Source: Martelella limonii
GTDB taxonomy: Bacteria; Pseudomonadota; Alphaproteobacteria; Rhizobiales; Rhizobiaceae
Direction: 5' to 3'
DNA length: 50,431 bases
Assembly (NCBI RefSeq): GCF_013344475.1
Contig: NZ_JABUOU010000014.1
Span: 1-50,431, forward strand
Position numbers and translations under genes: made by a program. Below the pieces are notes generated by a model that had not been told where the DNA came from, did no database searches, and saw only the letters and a program-made list of their open reading frames with translations. Of this stretch, positions 37,176 to 44,181 are shown piece after piece; positions within the stretch are counted from its first letter, which is position 1, and each line of letters begins with the position of its first letter.

Positions 37176-37431
37176 TCCAGCCTCACCGTGGTTCATTACT
37201 CCTCGTCCAAAGGGGCTTTTGATGAACCACACAAAGCCAAAAACTGATTGCATTGACCGGGAAAGATTGCCGTCCTTACCGGTCATTGCCGCGCCAGAGA
37301 GTTTAGAAACCGCCGTCCCTCTCGGCTCTCTGGCGCTTCAAATTGTTGAGCGTTGTCGCTCTGAAAAAGGTGGCGTCCCGGCCAACGGAGGGAGAGGAAA
37401 ACCGGGACGCCTATGGGCACTGAGGGAGAAG
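37176..37431. other. Intergenic region with two hairpins and complementary loops
   Basis: GCCAGAGAG (37293-37301) pairs with CTCTCTGGC (37326-37334). GGCGTCCCGG (37372-37381) pairs with CCGGGACGCC (37402-37411). The two loops contain complementary hexamers (TCCCTC at 37316-37321, GAGGGA at 37388-37393), so they could kiss. In the minus sense the 10-bp stem is followed by ACCTTTTT and may terminate or attenuate the early-left transcript. A plus ORF at 37222-37464 exists but looks non-coding. Confidence 0.45.
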
Positions 37432-37551
37432 TCAGCAGCCCAATGCTTTGCGGAGAGCAGCTAGATTGCGGCGCTCAATCATCGCTTCATATTTCTTGTC
37501 GGAGGTCTTGACGTCCTTGCTAACGCTGATCTTGCGCTTGGGAGCAGTCAT
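37432..37551 (-). CDS. Small basic early protein (39 aa)
   Basis: MTAPKRKISVSKDVKTSDKK, then YEAMIERRNLAALRKALGC. Lysine/arginine rich and helical, possibly nucleic-acid binding. It sits in line with the early-left genes, 4 bp after the 54-aa membrane protein gene. No known family. Confidence 0.5.
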   Translation of the reverse strand: MTAPKRKISVSKDVKTSDKKYEAMIERRNLAALRKALGC

Positions 37552-37555
37552 TGCT

Positions 37556-37720
37556 TCAGAGGCCATTGAACCACACCAGAAATGCAGCGCCACCAAGGAC
37601 GGTGAATATCAGGGCCAAAGCCGCCATCGCGAACGAAGGCGCTTCGTCATTGGGGTAATAGGTGTGATCGTCGTCTTCGCCGTAGCGATCCCAATCTGTC
37701 GTTCCGAAATCGTCCTTCAT
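37556..37720 (-). CDS. Small membrane protein (54 aa)
   Basis: A highly acidic first half (MKDDFGTTDWDRYGEDDDHT) is followed by one transmembrane helix (FAMAALALIFTVLGGAAFLV) and WFNGL. Its start overlaps the stop of the next upstream gene by 4 nt. It is likely an early inner-membrane protein; superinfection immunity or host takeover are possibilities. Confidence 0.6.
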   Translation of the reverse strand: MKDDFGTTDWDRYGEDDDHTYYPNDEAPSFAMAALALIFTVLGGAAFLVWFNGL

Positions 37721-37944
37721 GCCGCCCTCACCTTGATCGTTGTCAGGCCCTGTGCGGCCCGAATGTCGTCAACAAGATCCAGAACTTTCGTCCAGTGCAT
37801 GTTCTTGCTCCACTTCCGCGATCCGGGCTTCTTGATCTGACACCGGCCCACGCTCTGCCGAAGGCAGTAGCCGTGCCGCTCCAGAAAGGATTGGATCGCG
37901 TGGTAATCCGTAGAAAAGCCTTCTTCGAATTGGCGGGGTGTCAT
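37717..37944 (-). CDS. Hypothetical early protein (75 aa)
   Basis: MTPRQFEEGFSTDYHAIQSF, a basic middle (GRCQIKKPGSRKWSKNMHW) and a helical end (TKVLDLVDDIRAAQG). Start at 37944 has GGAGG 7 nt upstream. Coupled to both neighbours. Function unknown; the basic aromatic middle suggests nucleic-acid contact. Confidence 0.6.
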   Translation of the reverse strand: MTPRQFEEGFSTDYHAIQSFLERHGYCLRQSVGRCQIKKPGSRKWSKNMHWTKVLDLVDDIRAAQGLTTIKVRAA

Positions 37945-38204
37945 ACCGAAACCTCCACGAGGTCGGGATGAACCGGCACATCGTACGGCATCCAGGCAAT
38001 CGGCTCCTCGCCGGTCGCAAGTCCTCCCCATCGGCCATTCTCAAGCCGGTAGCTCGGGAAGACCTTTTCGCATTTCGTCGCGATCCAGACCTTTTCCGGC
38101 ACGAAGTCCCGGCGCTCTCGCGTCTCTCCGGTGTTCGTCTTGTAGGTGGAGACGGAATGATGTCCTTGAGGCGCTGCGGATATGTCGAAGTTCCAGCCGG
38201 TCAT
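37941..38204 (-). CDS. Hypothetical early protein (87 aa)
   Basis: MTGWNFDISAAPQGHHSVST and a C-terminal GGLATGEEPIAWMPYDVPVH. The WMP / 'eP.aWmp....P' pattern resembles DUF551-like proteins found in many phages. It lies between the Cro-like gene and the 75-aa gene, with 4-nt overlaps on each side. No enzymatic motif seen. Confidence 0.65.
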   Translation of the reverse strand: MTGWNFDISAAPQGHHSVSTYKTNTGETRERRDFVPEKVWIATKCEKVFPSYRLENGRWGGLATGEEPIAWMPYDVPVHPDLVEVSV

Positions 38205-38413
38205 GCTGCGCTCTCATTCTTCGGAAGAAGCTCCGCAACAGAAACGACGCCATCGGTGGCGGCGCTGATCCTCTCGAGAAGCCGAACCGTATGGTTCTGG
38301 CTTCCATCAATGACCCGGTAGACCGTCATGCGGCTGCATCCGGCCTTGGCCGCGATGCTGGCGATCGAGTTTCCCGTGTCTTCCACGTATTTGTGCAAAG
38401 GATGCTGTTTCAT
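38201..38413 (-). CDS. Cro-like HTH regulator
   Basis: A 70-aa protein (MKQHPLHKYVEDTGNSIASI; AAKAGCSRMTVYRVIDG; RLLERISAATDGVVSVAELL). It is a compact XRE-type HTH. It is the first gene of the early-left operon, and its promoter has an operator in the spacer. The ATG is only 7 nt after the -10, so its mRNA is probably leaderless. Size and position fit a Cro or CII-like role; which of the two divergent regulators maintains lysogeny is not proven. Confidence 0.75.
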   Translation of the reverse strand: MKQHPLHKYVEDTGNSIASIAAKAGCSRMTVYRVIDGSQNHTVRLLERISAATDGVVSVAELLPKNESAA

Positions 38414-38420
38414 GATCACG

Positions 38421-38449
38421 ACTGTAACGCTGAACGTTACTGCACGCAA
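38421..38449 (-). promoter_or_regulatory. Early-left promoter with operator in spacer
   Basis: On the minus strand, TTGCGT (38444-38449), 17-bp spacer, TACAGT (38421-38426). The spacer carries most of operator copy 1. Design and sequence closely match the early-right promoter at 39459-39487 (shared GCAGTAACG and GCGTTACA blocks). Confidence 0.75.
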
Positions 38450-38475
38450 GTGTTTTTTGTAACGTTGTGCGTTAC
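38424..38475. promoter_or_regulatory. Two immunity operators GTAACG-N5-CGTTAC
   Basis: Perfect 17-bp palindromes at 38424-38440 (centre CTGAA) and 38459-38475 (centre TTGTG), with 35 bp between their starts, in the divergent region between the Cro-like and repressor-like genes. A third copy lies at 39468-39484 (centre TGTCG). Outer hexamers are identical in all three, so one repressor dimer should bind all. Confidence 0.85.
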
Positions 38476-38497
38476 CACACGTCACACAGTTGGTGAT

Positions 38498-38851
38498 ATG
38501 ACTTTCGCCATGGAAAAAAAGCAGCTTGGCCGGCACTACCTTAAGGAATGGCGAGAGTACCGTGGGCTCTCGTTGAGGAAGCTTGCCGACCGCATGGAAG
38601 CGCAGCCGGGCGTCCCCATCACGTCTTTTGCGAACCTGGGCCGCATCGAGAAGATGCAGCAGCAATACAGCCAAGAAATTATGGAGGCGGCGGCGGTCGC
38701 GCTTCAGTGCACCGTCGCGGATTTGCTCACGGTAAATCCTGCGGTCGAAAGCGAAGTCGTGGAATTGAAAGACATGGTGCGCGGGAAAGACATCGACACC
38801 ATCAAGGCCATTCTCTCAGCACTGCCGACGAAAGAGAGCGGCGCGGCTTAG
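38498..38851 (+). CDS. CI-like XRE repressor without peptidase domain
   Basis: A 117-aa protein. The HTH is at about residues 12-60 (KEWREYRGLSLRKLADRMEA; ITSFANLGRIEKMQQQYSQE). A short C-terminal helix domain follows (VELKDMVRGKDIDTIKAILS). There is no LexA/S24 peptidase domain, so RecA-driven self-cleavage is not expected and induction must use another route. It is divergent from the Cro-like gene over two operators and is the best candidate for the lysogenic repressor. An alternative ATG is at 38510. Confidence 0.75.
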   Translation: MTFAMEKKQLGRHYLKEWREYRGLSLRKLADRMEAQPGVPITSFANLGRIEKMQQQYSQEIMEAAAVALQCTVADLLTVNPAVESEVVELKDMVRGKDIDTIKAILSALPTKESGAA

Positions 38852-39019
38852 GCAATACGCTATCTAAATGATGGTCCTGAGGAGGAGCATCAAACCCTGC
38901 GCCGTCTTCCAGCGCCAAGCATCCGAGAAGTCCATATCGCCCAAGAGCTCGGTTTGTTTTCGCAGCCGCTACTGCGCTGTGAGGTGGCTCCTCCCGCTGG
39001 TCAGGCGGTGCAATCGGAT
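38852..39019. other. Spacer after repressor gene
   Basis: No gene I can support. Plus-strand ORFs here are strongly basic with unlikely composition. It probably forms part of the repressor mRNA 3' region, which ends at the terminator at 39359-39392. Confidence 0.3.
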
Positions 39020-39295
39020 TTATGCCAGTGTCCCGGATTTCTCCGGGCTCCTCGAAAGGTGCTCTTGGTTATCCCGTGGTTTGCAAAACAATTGATCGGG
39101 CGGGCCATCAACCCCGTGTGACTTCGCCCGGTGAGCCTGGCACCGGTACCGCTCGAATTTCATGAGCCGGGCTGATCGGTAGGCGCGGGAGAAATCCATG
39201 AAAAACCGCGTCTGTTCGCGATCGAGACACAAAATATTGGCGGGAACCTCCGAGCGGACCCAATATTTTGCGAATTTCTCGCCTTCAGACGCCAT
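39020..39295 (-). CDS. Possible small hypothetical protein (91 aa), antisense to repressor mRNA tail
   Basis: MASEGEKFAKYWVRSEVPAN, then LDREQTRFFMDFSRAYRSAR and a His/Arg-rich middle. Codon use is plausible, but the ribosome site is weak. The first 30 codons contain an 11-bp inverted repeat (CAAAATATTGG at 39230-39240, CCAATATTTTG at 39260-39270), which could fold in the mRNA. It may be real or a chance ORF in the repressor 3' region. Confidence 0.4.
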   Translation of the reverse strand: MASEGEKFAKYWVRSEVPANILCLDREQTRFFMDFSRAYRSARLMKFERYRCQAHRAKSHGVDGPPDQLFCKPRDNQEHLSRSPEKSGTLA

Positions 39296-39312
39296 TTTTT
39301 ATTTCTCAAATC

Positions 39313-39325
39313 AGCACAATGTGCT
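39313..39325. repeat. Short palindrome AGCACAATGTGCT
   Basis: A perfect 6-bp inverted repeat around one A, upstream of the terminator and downstream of the minus-strand ORF start. It is unlike the immunity operator. It could be a site for another regulator; evidence is slight. Confidence 0.3.
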
Positions 39326-39358
39326 AAGGGAAATCATCACAATTTTTGGCGTCTAAAG

Positions 39359-39392
39359 CCCCGGTCGGATCACCCCGCCGGGGTTTTTCTTT
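39359..39392 (+). terminator. Plus-strand terminator after the repressor unit
   Basis: CCCCGG (39359-39364) pairs with CCGGGG (39378-39383), followed by TTTTTCTTTT. It isolates the repressor transcript from the early-right promoter 67 bp downstream. Confidence 0.8.
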
Positions 39393-39458
39393 TGCCTTGA
39401 TAATCCAGCCCCTTACCCCCCGTCAATAAAATTGTCTCGCCATGCGTTACGATTTTTC

Positions 39459-39487
39459 TTGACCGCAGTAACGTGTCGCGTTACATT
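39459..39487 (+). promoter_or_regulatory. Early-right promoter with operator in spacer
   Basis: TTGACC (39459-39464), 17-bp spacer, TACATT (39482-39487). The third GTAACG-N5-CGTTAC operator (39468-39484) fills the spacer and -10, so repressor binding would exclude RNA polymerase. A degenerate half copy lies at 39434-39450. It drives the long plus-strand operon from 39567. Confidence 0.82.
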
Positions 39488-39566
39488 CCTCTCATCAACC
39501 CCGCACCGAATGAGCCCGCCAAGGCGAAGACGCGAAACGGAGCGGATAACGAGAGGAATGAGAGAG

Positions 39567-39743
39567 ATGACCACGCAAGAATACCATGATCTTCAGAAGA
39601 GCGGCAAACAGGCGGAAGCTCGCGTTGGCAGCATTCTGCGCGGCGGCTTTGTCCTCAACGAAGAATTCTTCTTCGTGAGTTCCAGACGGGAACGCGTTCC
39701 GTTGGCATCGGTCCGTGACCTGCGTTTCGCTCCCTACACCTGA
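39567..39743 (+). CDS. First gene of the early-right operon (58 aa)
   Basis: MTTQEYHDLQKSGKQAEARV, then FVLNEEFFFVSSRRERVPLA. Soluble, mixed charge, no known motif. The start at 39567 has GAGAG directly upstream; an in-frame ATG at 39558 is too close to the ribosome site. As the first early gene it could be an antiterminator or host-takeover protein, but no arginine-rich motif is clear. Confidence 0.6.
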   Translation: MTTQEYHDLQKSGKQAEARVGSILRGGFVLNEEFFFVSSRRERVPLASVRDLRFAPYT

Positions 39744-39808
39744 TCACTTGCGGCATGCCGCCCACCACAGCGGCATATCGAAAGTGATGAACAAGAGAGG
39801 ACGAAGCA

Positions 39809-40294
39809 ATGTTTGGATCACCGAAAGATCGTCGCATTGAGATGAAGCCGCCAGCGGGCGCAATCCTGTATCGGCAGGAAATCCGCGACCTCGTAATTGA
39901 GGCTCGCAAGGGAAAGAAGGCTATCCGCGTCTATACCGTCACACAGGGCGGGCGGCTGGACTGTTTTTATATCTACTCCCGTTCGCGGCTTCATAAGCCC
40001 GAGGACGCTGGACTGAGCTTCACCTCAGAGAACGACCCGGGACAATGGTTTGTTGATGTGATCGACGATCATGCGTGCATCGGACGCAAGAAGACCAACG
40101 ACCGATGGTTCAAAACCAAGGAGATCCTTGGCTCCTACAACATCGAATCGTTCGGCGGCAACTGCCACTACGCATTCACGTCGAAGTTGGCCGCTCAGGC
40201 ATATTCCAATGAACTGAAACACGACGCCACGTACCAGCAATACGTCAAGGACTGGCACGCTCACTGCGACAAGCTTTTCGCCCGCATGTGGTGA
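39809..40294 (+). CDS. Hypothetical early protein (161 aa)
   Basis: Basic N-terminal half (IRDLVIEARKGKKAIRVYTV), aromatic middle (GRLDCFYIYSRSRLHKPEDA) and helical end (AQAYSNELKHDATYQQYVKD, ending HCDKLFARMW). No known family. GAGAGGA precedes the start. It lies in an operon of small soluble proteins with recombination genes downstream. Confidence 0.6.
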   Translation: MFGSPKDRRIEMKPPAGAILYRQEIRDLVIEARKGKKAIRVYTVTQGGRLDCFYIYSRSRLHKPEDAGLSFTSENDPGQWFVDVIDDHACIGRKKTNDRWFKTKEILGSYNIESFGGNCHYAFTSKLAAQAYSNELKHDATYQQYVKDWHAHCDKLFARMW

Positions 40295-40318
40295 TCAGCG
40301 TAACCGGAGGACTGACCA

Positions 40319-40705
40319 ATGGCAGACCGTACCAAATTCATCGAAGCGCATGAGACCCTGCTTCTGGAAGACCAGATCGCCGGCGCACCCCGGTTCATTG
40401 CGGAGAGCGATTGCTACGGCACGACCTATGCGACCGCAGCCGATGCGATCCAGGGCGCTGAATTCGTCCGTGCCTTCCGCCTCGATCGCGAGACGATGAC
40501 GCTGGAAGACATCACCGAGGAATGCGCCAAGGCGTTCATGGCGACCTTTGACGGCGATCCCGATGACGACCGTCTGCCCGATTTCGTCAAGAACTCGGAA
40601 GCGCTGGAAGCCTACGCGGAAGACTATCGTATCGAGAAGGGTTTCAGCCCCGTCCGAGCCTACAGCACGCTCTACACCACGGGGGCCGGTCATGTCGTTG
40701 GGTAA
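40319..40705 (+). CDS. Hypothetical acidic early protein (128 aa)
   Basis: Contains ETMTLEDITEECAKAFMATF and a long acidic stretch (DGDPDDDRLPDFVKNSEALE). No known family; perhaps a nucleic-acid mimic, given its charge. GGAGG upstream. Its end overlaps the next gene by 14 bp. Confidence 0.6.
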   Translation: MADRTKFIEAHETLLLEDQIAGAPRFIAESDCYGTTYATAADAIQGAEFVRAFRLDRETMTLEDITEECAKAFMATFDGDPDDDRLPDFVKNSEALEAYAEDYRIEKGFSPVRAYSTLYTTGAGHVVG

Positions 40706-41042
40706 GATCATCTCGGGTCCGTGGGCCGTCGAAAGCCCCATGGGCGCGGATAACGGACTGTGGATCGTGCAGGCAGGATTGCCGACCTACGAATGGGACG
40801 ACATCGCGATCGTCATGAATTCAGACCCGAGCGAAGTGCACGGCAGGAACTTCATCACGAAGAAGATGCAGCGCACACACGCGAACCTGATCGCCGCAGC
40901 GCCGGAGATGTACGAGGCGCTTCAGAACGCGGTCATCACGCTCGAGCAGGTTTGCGAAGGCCAGCACGAAGACAACGTGTGCTGCCATCATCTGAGAGAT
41001 GCCCGAGCGGCACTCGCAAAGGCAGAAGGGAAAACATCATGA
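40692..41042 (+). CDS. Conserved small phage protein (116 aa)
   Basis: GPWAVESPMGADNGLWIVQA and RTHANLIAAAPEMYEALQNA. The latter ('aNa.LIaaAPeMyeAL') is a very common C-terminal element of small phage early proteins of unknown function. A His/Cys-containing end (HEDNVCCHHLRDARAALAKA) may bind metal. The start at 40692 lies inside the previous gene. Confidence 0.7.
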   Translation: MSLGKIISGPWAVESPMGADNGLWIVQAGLPTYEWDDIAIVMNSDPSEVHGRNFITKKMQRTHANLIAAAPEMYEALQNAVITLEQVCEGQHEDNVCCHHLRDARAALAKAEGKTS

Positions 41043-41293
41043 CCCGTATCGCACTTGAAGACCTTGCCTCGGAAATCAGCCGCATCGAAGGCGACCGGGC
41101 CACGCTGCACAAGGTCAAGGACGTGCTTCGCGCCGCTGGCATCAAGCCTCGGCACGTTGATCAGGCCATCGTCGGCGACATTCAAGTCAGCGCCTTTCAG
41201 AGCGGCGCAACCTACGCCTACCGCATCACCAAGACACCGATAACCGACCTGCCGACGATCCAGGCAGAGACCGCCGCAGACAGAGCGGCTTGA
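41039..41293 (+). CDS. Hypothetical early protein (84 aa)
   Basis: MTRIALEDLASEISRIEGDR, KDVLRAAGIKPRHVDQAI and a strand-rich end (VSAFQSGATYAYRITKTPIT). ATGA overlap with the previous stop. No recognised family. Confidence 0.6.
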   Translation: MTRIALEDLASEISRIEGDRATLHKVKDVLRAAGIKPRHVDQAIVGDIQVSAFQSGATYAYRITKTPITDLPTIQAETAADRAA

Positions 41294-41305
41294 GAGGATA
41301 GAGCA

Positions 41306-41470
41306 ATGAACCGCGAAGGCATAAAAAACCTTGACGACGTTCGCGCCGCTGTCGGCTTTGTGCGCCAGGAAGAAATTAACGCATTGGTAGCCCAACAGCA
41401 GGCAGACGCCCGCAGGATCGCCAATAGCGCCCGCGCCATCCTCGCCAAGATCGAAGGAACAGGAGAATGA
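41306..41470 (+). CDS. Small helical early protein (54 aa)
   Basis: MNREGIKNLDDVRAAVGFVR, then a Gln/Ala/Arg helix (ALVAQQQADARRIANSARAI). GAGGATAGAGC before the ATG and an ATGA overlap with the next gene support it. Probable coiled coil; function unknown. Confidence 0.6.
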   Translation: MNREGIKNLDDVRAAVGFVRQEEINALVAQQQADARRIANSARAILAKIEGTGE

Positions 41471-42255
41471 GTAATACGGAAATAAAGCCGTGCCCTCATT
41501 GCGGCAGCACCAGGACCACAATTCACGGCACCAAGTTTGATGCGAATAGCAGAGCGATCGGCGCTGAGGCAATTTGCAAGGACTGCAGAGCACGCGGGCC
41601 GAACCTCACTGATGATGAAAAGGCTTTCGATCTCGCACGCGTCGCATGGAACACCCGCGCCCCTCAGAGCGCAGAGGGCCAGGTGAAGGTGAAGCCGCTC
41701 AAATGGGATGGCCTTGAGACATCATCCGTGGTTGGCGCTTACAGCGTTCAAGGGCTTATGAGCAAATGGGAACCGCTTCATAACGGTCACTATATGCTTG
41801 CGAAAAAGTATGGCCACGTGGATGCATTTGACACTCCGGATGAAGCCAAGGATTACATCAAGGCCGACTACGAACGCCGCCTCCTTTCCGCCCTCGAACC
41901 GGCAGACACCGGGGCGACCCGAAAGCTTCCGCCGAAAGGCAGAGATGAAACGCTTATCGCTATGATGGGCATTCTCGGCGAACGGTATCGGCAGATTTAC
42001 AGCGAGGGATGGACGCCGGAGCATGATCGGCAGTGGTCACAAGGTGAACTTGCCGTTGCAGGCGCAGCTTACGCCCTGAACACGGCGGACGATACCGACG
42101 GACCGCACCCTCGCATGATCAGCACCGAAATATGGCCGTTCGCGGATGAATGGTGGAAGCCGACCAGTCGTCGGTGCGACCTCGTGAAGGCCGGAGCCCT
42201 CATCCTCGCAGAAATCGAGCGCCTTGACCGCGCAGAGAAAGGCGGTGACGCATGA
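41467..42255 (+). CDS. Lar-like zinc-finger domain fused to phage C-terminal domain
   Basis: A 262-aa protein. Residues 1-65 are a Lar-type restriction-alleviation zinc domain (IKPCPHCGSTRTTIH ... AICKDCRARGP, with CxxC pairs, and RVAWNTRA). Residues about 140-260 are a separate conserved phage domain (GERYRQIYSEGWTPEHDRQW; WPFADEWWKP; LVKAGALILAEIERLDRAEK). Lar proteins modulate host type I restriction; here that function is inferred from the first domain only. Confidence 0.8.
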   Translation: MSNTEIKPCPHCGSTRTTIHGTKFDANSRAIGAEAICKDCRARGPNLTDDEKAFDLARVAWNTRAPQSAEGQVKVKPLKWDGLETSSVVGAYSVQGLMSKWEPLHNGHYMLAKKYGHVDAFDTPDEAKDYIKADYERRLLSALEPADTGATRKLPPKGRDETLIAMMGILGERYRQIYSEGWTPEHDRQWSQGELAVAGAAYALNTADDTDGPHPRMISTEIWPFADEWWKPTSRRCDLVKAGALILAEIERLDRAEKGGDA

Positions 42256-42386
42256 TCACCATCCACAAATTCAACCGGACGGCGCGAGACACACAAGAGC
42301 GGTTCTGGTCCGGCTACTTCATTGCTCTGGTTACGGCGGTTCCTATCGCTTTCCTAGCCGGCGCTTTGGTGGAGCGTTTCGGATGA
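42252..42386 (+). CDS. Small single-pass membrane protein (44 aa)
   Basis: MITIHKFNRTARDTQERFWS followed by one transmembrane helix (GYFIALVTAVPIAFLAGALV). Four-nt overlaps with both neighbours. Small early membrane proteins often act in exclusion or host arrest; there is no specific evidence here. Confidence 0.6.
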   Translation: MITIHKFNRTARDTQERFWSGYFIALVTAVPIAFLAGALVERFG

Positions 42387-42577
42387 CCATCAAGACCCCC
42401 ATCACCGTCGAAGGCGAAGGCCCAATATGGGCTCTGGTCGATGCCGATGGCGTATCGATCGGCGAAATCTACAAACACGATGATGCCGAGGAACTGGCGA
42501 CTGCGAAGAACATAGTGGACCCGCCACGGCTCAAGCCCCGCGAGGACGTGATTATACGGCGCGTCAGGGCTGGTTAA
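42383..42577 (+). CDS. Hypothetical early protein (64 aa)
   Basis: GPIWALVDADGVSIGEIYKH, a small beta-rich protein with a basic end (LKPREDVIIRRVRAG). Coupled to the membrane protein gene. No known family. Confidence 0.6.
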   Translation: MTIKTPITVEGEGPIWALVDADGVSIGEIYKHDDAEELATAKNIVDPPRLKPREDVIIRRVRAG

Positions 42578-42591
42578 CAAGAGGACGGACG

Positions 42592-42798
42592 ATGACAAAG
42601 ACGGCATACAACGACGCACTTGAATACGCGCTCGTCAATGCACGGCACTTGGCGATGGAATACGAGCAAGACGCGGAGGATGAGCGGAACGTGATCCGCC
42701 AGAACTACCTCAAAAGCGAGGCACAACGCATGCATGACAACGCGGGCTGGTACGAAGAAAGAATGAGGATGTTTGGCTATGACGTACCTGTATCTTGA
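42592..42798 (+). CDS. Hypothetical early protein (68 aa)
   Basis: MTKTAYNDALEYALVNARHL, helical and acidic (MEYEQDAEDERNVIRQNYLK). Overlaps the exonuclease start by 20 bp. Possibly a small partner of the recombination proteins, judged only by position. Confidence 0.6.
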   Translation: MTKTAYNDALEYALVNARHLAMEYEQDAEDERNVIRQNYLKSEAQRMHDNAGWYEERMRMFGYDVPVS

Positions 42799-43456
42799 TA
42801 TCGAAACTATCCCGACACAGGACGACGAGGTTAAGCGCGATATCGCGGCTAATATCCGTCCGCCTGCTTCGATGAAGAAAGAGGAAACCATTGCGAAATG
42901 GGAAGCGGAACAAAAGCCGGATGCGATCAAGGAGGCGATCGACAAGACGTCTTTTGACGGGGCTTATGGAAGCGTCTCCTGCATCGGCTTTGCGGTCGAT
43001 GATAGTCCTGTGACTTCCATGTCTTTTCCCCTGAATGCGAGCGGTGAAAGGCTGCTTTTGGGCGGGTTTTATGATACTGTTTCTGATGCCCTGAACATGT
43101 CGTTTCCGGTTATTGTCGGCCATTACATCACCGGCTTTGACCTGCGATTTCTCTGGCAGAGAAGTATGGTTCTTGGCATCCGCGTCCCGGCATGGCTTCC
43201 GAGAGACCCGAAGCCGTGGGACGCGATGGTATTCGACACGATGACAGCCTGGGCCGGCGCGCGGGACACAATCGGACTGGACCGTCTTTGCAAGGCGTTC
43301 GGCGTCGGCGGCAAGGATGGCGTTGACGGAAGCATGGTCGCGGGAATGTTCGAGCGCGGCGAGCATGAGGCAATCGCAGAGTACTGCCGCGATGACGTTG
43401 AACGGGTTCGGTCAATCCACCGAAAGATGATGAAGGCATTGGGAGAAGCAGCATGA
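42779..43456 (+). CDS. 3'-5' exonuclease (DnaQ/PolB-like, RNase H fold)
   Basis: A 225-aa protein. ExoI motif YLDIETIPT (Asp, Glu), ExoII region VGHYITGFDLRFLW (Asp) and ExoIII region EYCRDDVERVRSIH (Asp) give the DEDD set. DTMTAWAGARDTIGLDRLCK is characteristic of phage PolB-like exonucleases. It is followed immediately by a Rad52/Sak-like annealase and SSB, so it probably trims ends for strand annealing. Start at 42779 has GAGGA upstream. Confidence 0.88.
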   Translation: MTYLYLDIETIPTQDDEVKRDIAANIRPPASMKKEETIAKWEAEQKPDAIKEAIDKTSFDGAYGSVSCIGFAVDDSPVTSMSFPLNASGERLLLGGFYDTVSDALNMSFPVIVGHYITGFDLRFLWQRSMVLGIRVPAWLPRDPKPWDAMVFDTMTAWAGARDTIGLDRLCKAFGVGGKDGVDGSMVAGMFERGEHEAIAEYCRDDVERVRSIHRKMMKALGEAA

Positions 43457-44181
43457 CTGATAACAAAGCCATCTGGAATAGATTTGCTGACATCAACCCG
43501 AAATACACCAAACCGATCTCTGGCAAGGCATACAAGGGAACGTCTCCCAGCCCTCAGCATGTCATTGAATGCCTGACGGAGTTATTTGGTCCGGTGGGTC
43601 AAGGATTTGGATGGGAAGTCATTGCTGAAGGTTTTCAGCCTCTAGGGGATGAGGTTCTTCACTGGTGTCGCATCCGGTTTTGGCATACGAGCAGAGATAA
43701 CACCTTCGAGGAGTACGGGCAGACAAAGGCACTGATGAAAACGAAAAGTGGCCTTATGTCCGATGAGGATGCACCTAAGAAAAGCCAGACTGATGCGATC
43801 GTTAAAGCTGCATCCCACCTTGGAATTGCGGCGAACATTTTCCTTGGACGATGGGATGATCAGAAGTACGTCGCAGATGTCCGGAAGTCATTTGAGGATA
43901 CTGACGACGCGGCAAATTCATCAGTTAAGCCTTCCAGCGCATCAATGAAGAAACAGCTTGAGGAGATTGACGAAGACTTGGTCGACTGCGTCACCATCGC
44001 AGACGTGGACAAATGCGCTAAGGTTTGGGGCAACATCATGAAGCGCGACCAGTGGCCGAAAGATTTCATGGATTGCGTCCCTCCAAAATTCAAGCAGCGA
44101 AGAGACGCAATTCAGGCGGCAAGTGATGACGGCTTTCCCGGATCGAACGAAACAAACTACAGCGGAGTAGCGGCAGAATGA
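43453..44181 (+). CDS. Rad52/Sak-like single-strand annealing protein
   Basis: A 242-aa protein. [34 protein letters not shown] and [20 protein letters not shown] match the Rad52/Rad22-like (Sak) annealase domain of phages. The C-terminal third is acidic and variable. It should anneal complementary single strands during phage recombination and replication. It overlaps the exonuclease and the SSB genes by 4 nt each, forming a recombination set. Confidence 0.85.
   Translation: MTDNKAIWNRFADINPKYTKPISGKAYKGTSPSPQHVIECLTELFGPVGQGFGWEVIAEGFQPLGDEVLHWCRIRFWHTSRDNTFEEYGQTKALMKTKSGLMSDEDAPKKSQTDAIVKAASHLGIAANIFLGRWDDQKYVADVRKSFEDTDDAANSSVKPSSASMKKQLEEIDEDLVDCVTIADVDKCAKVWGNIMKRDQWPKDFMDCVPPKFKQRRDAIQAASDDGFPGSNETNYSGVAAE

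Noticed and set aside
37222-37464. Plus-strand ORF of 80 aa with a good AAAGGGG ribosome site
   Set aside because: Composition not protein-like; both hairpins lie inside it and it overlaps the 39-aa gene; kept as non-coding.
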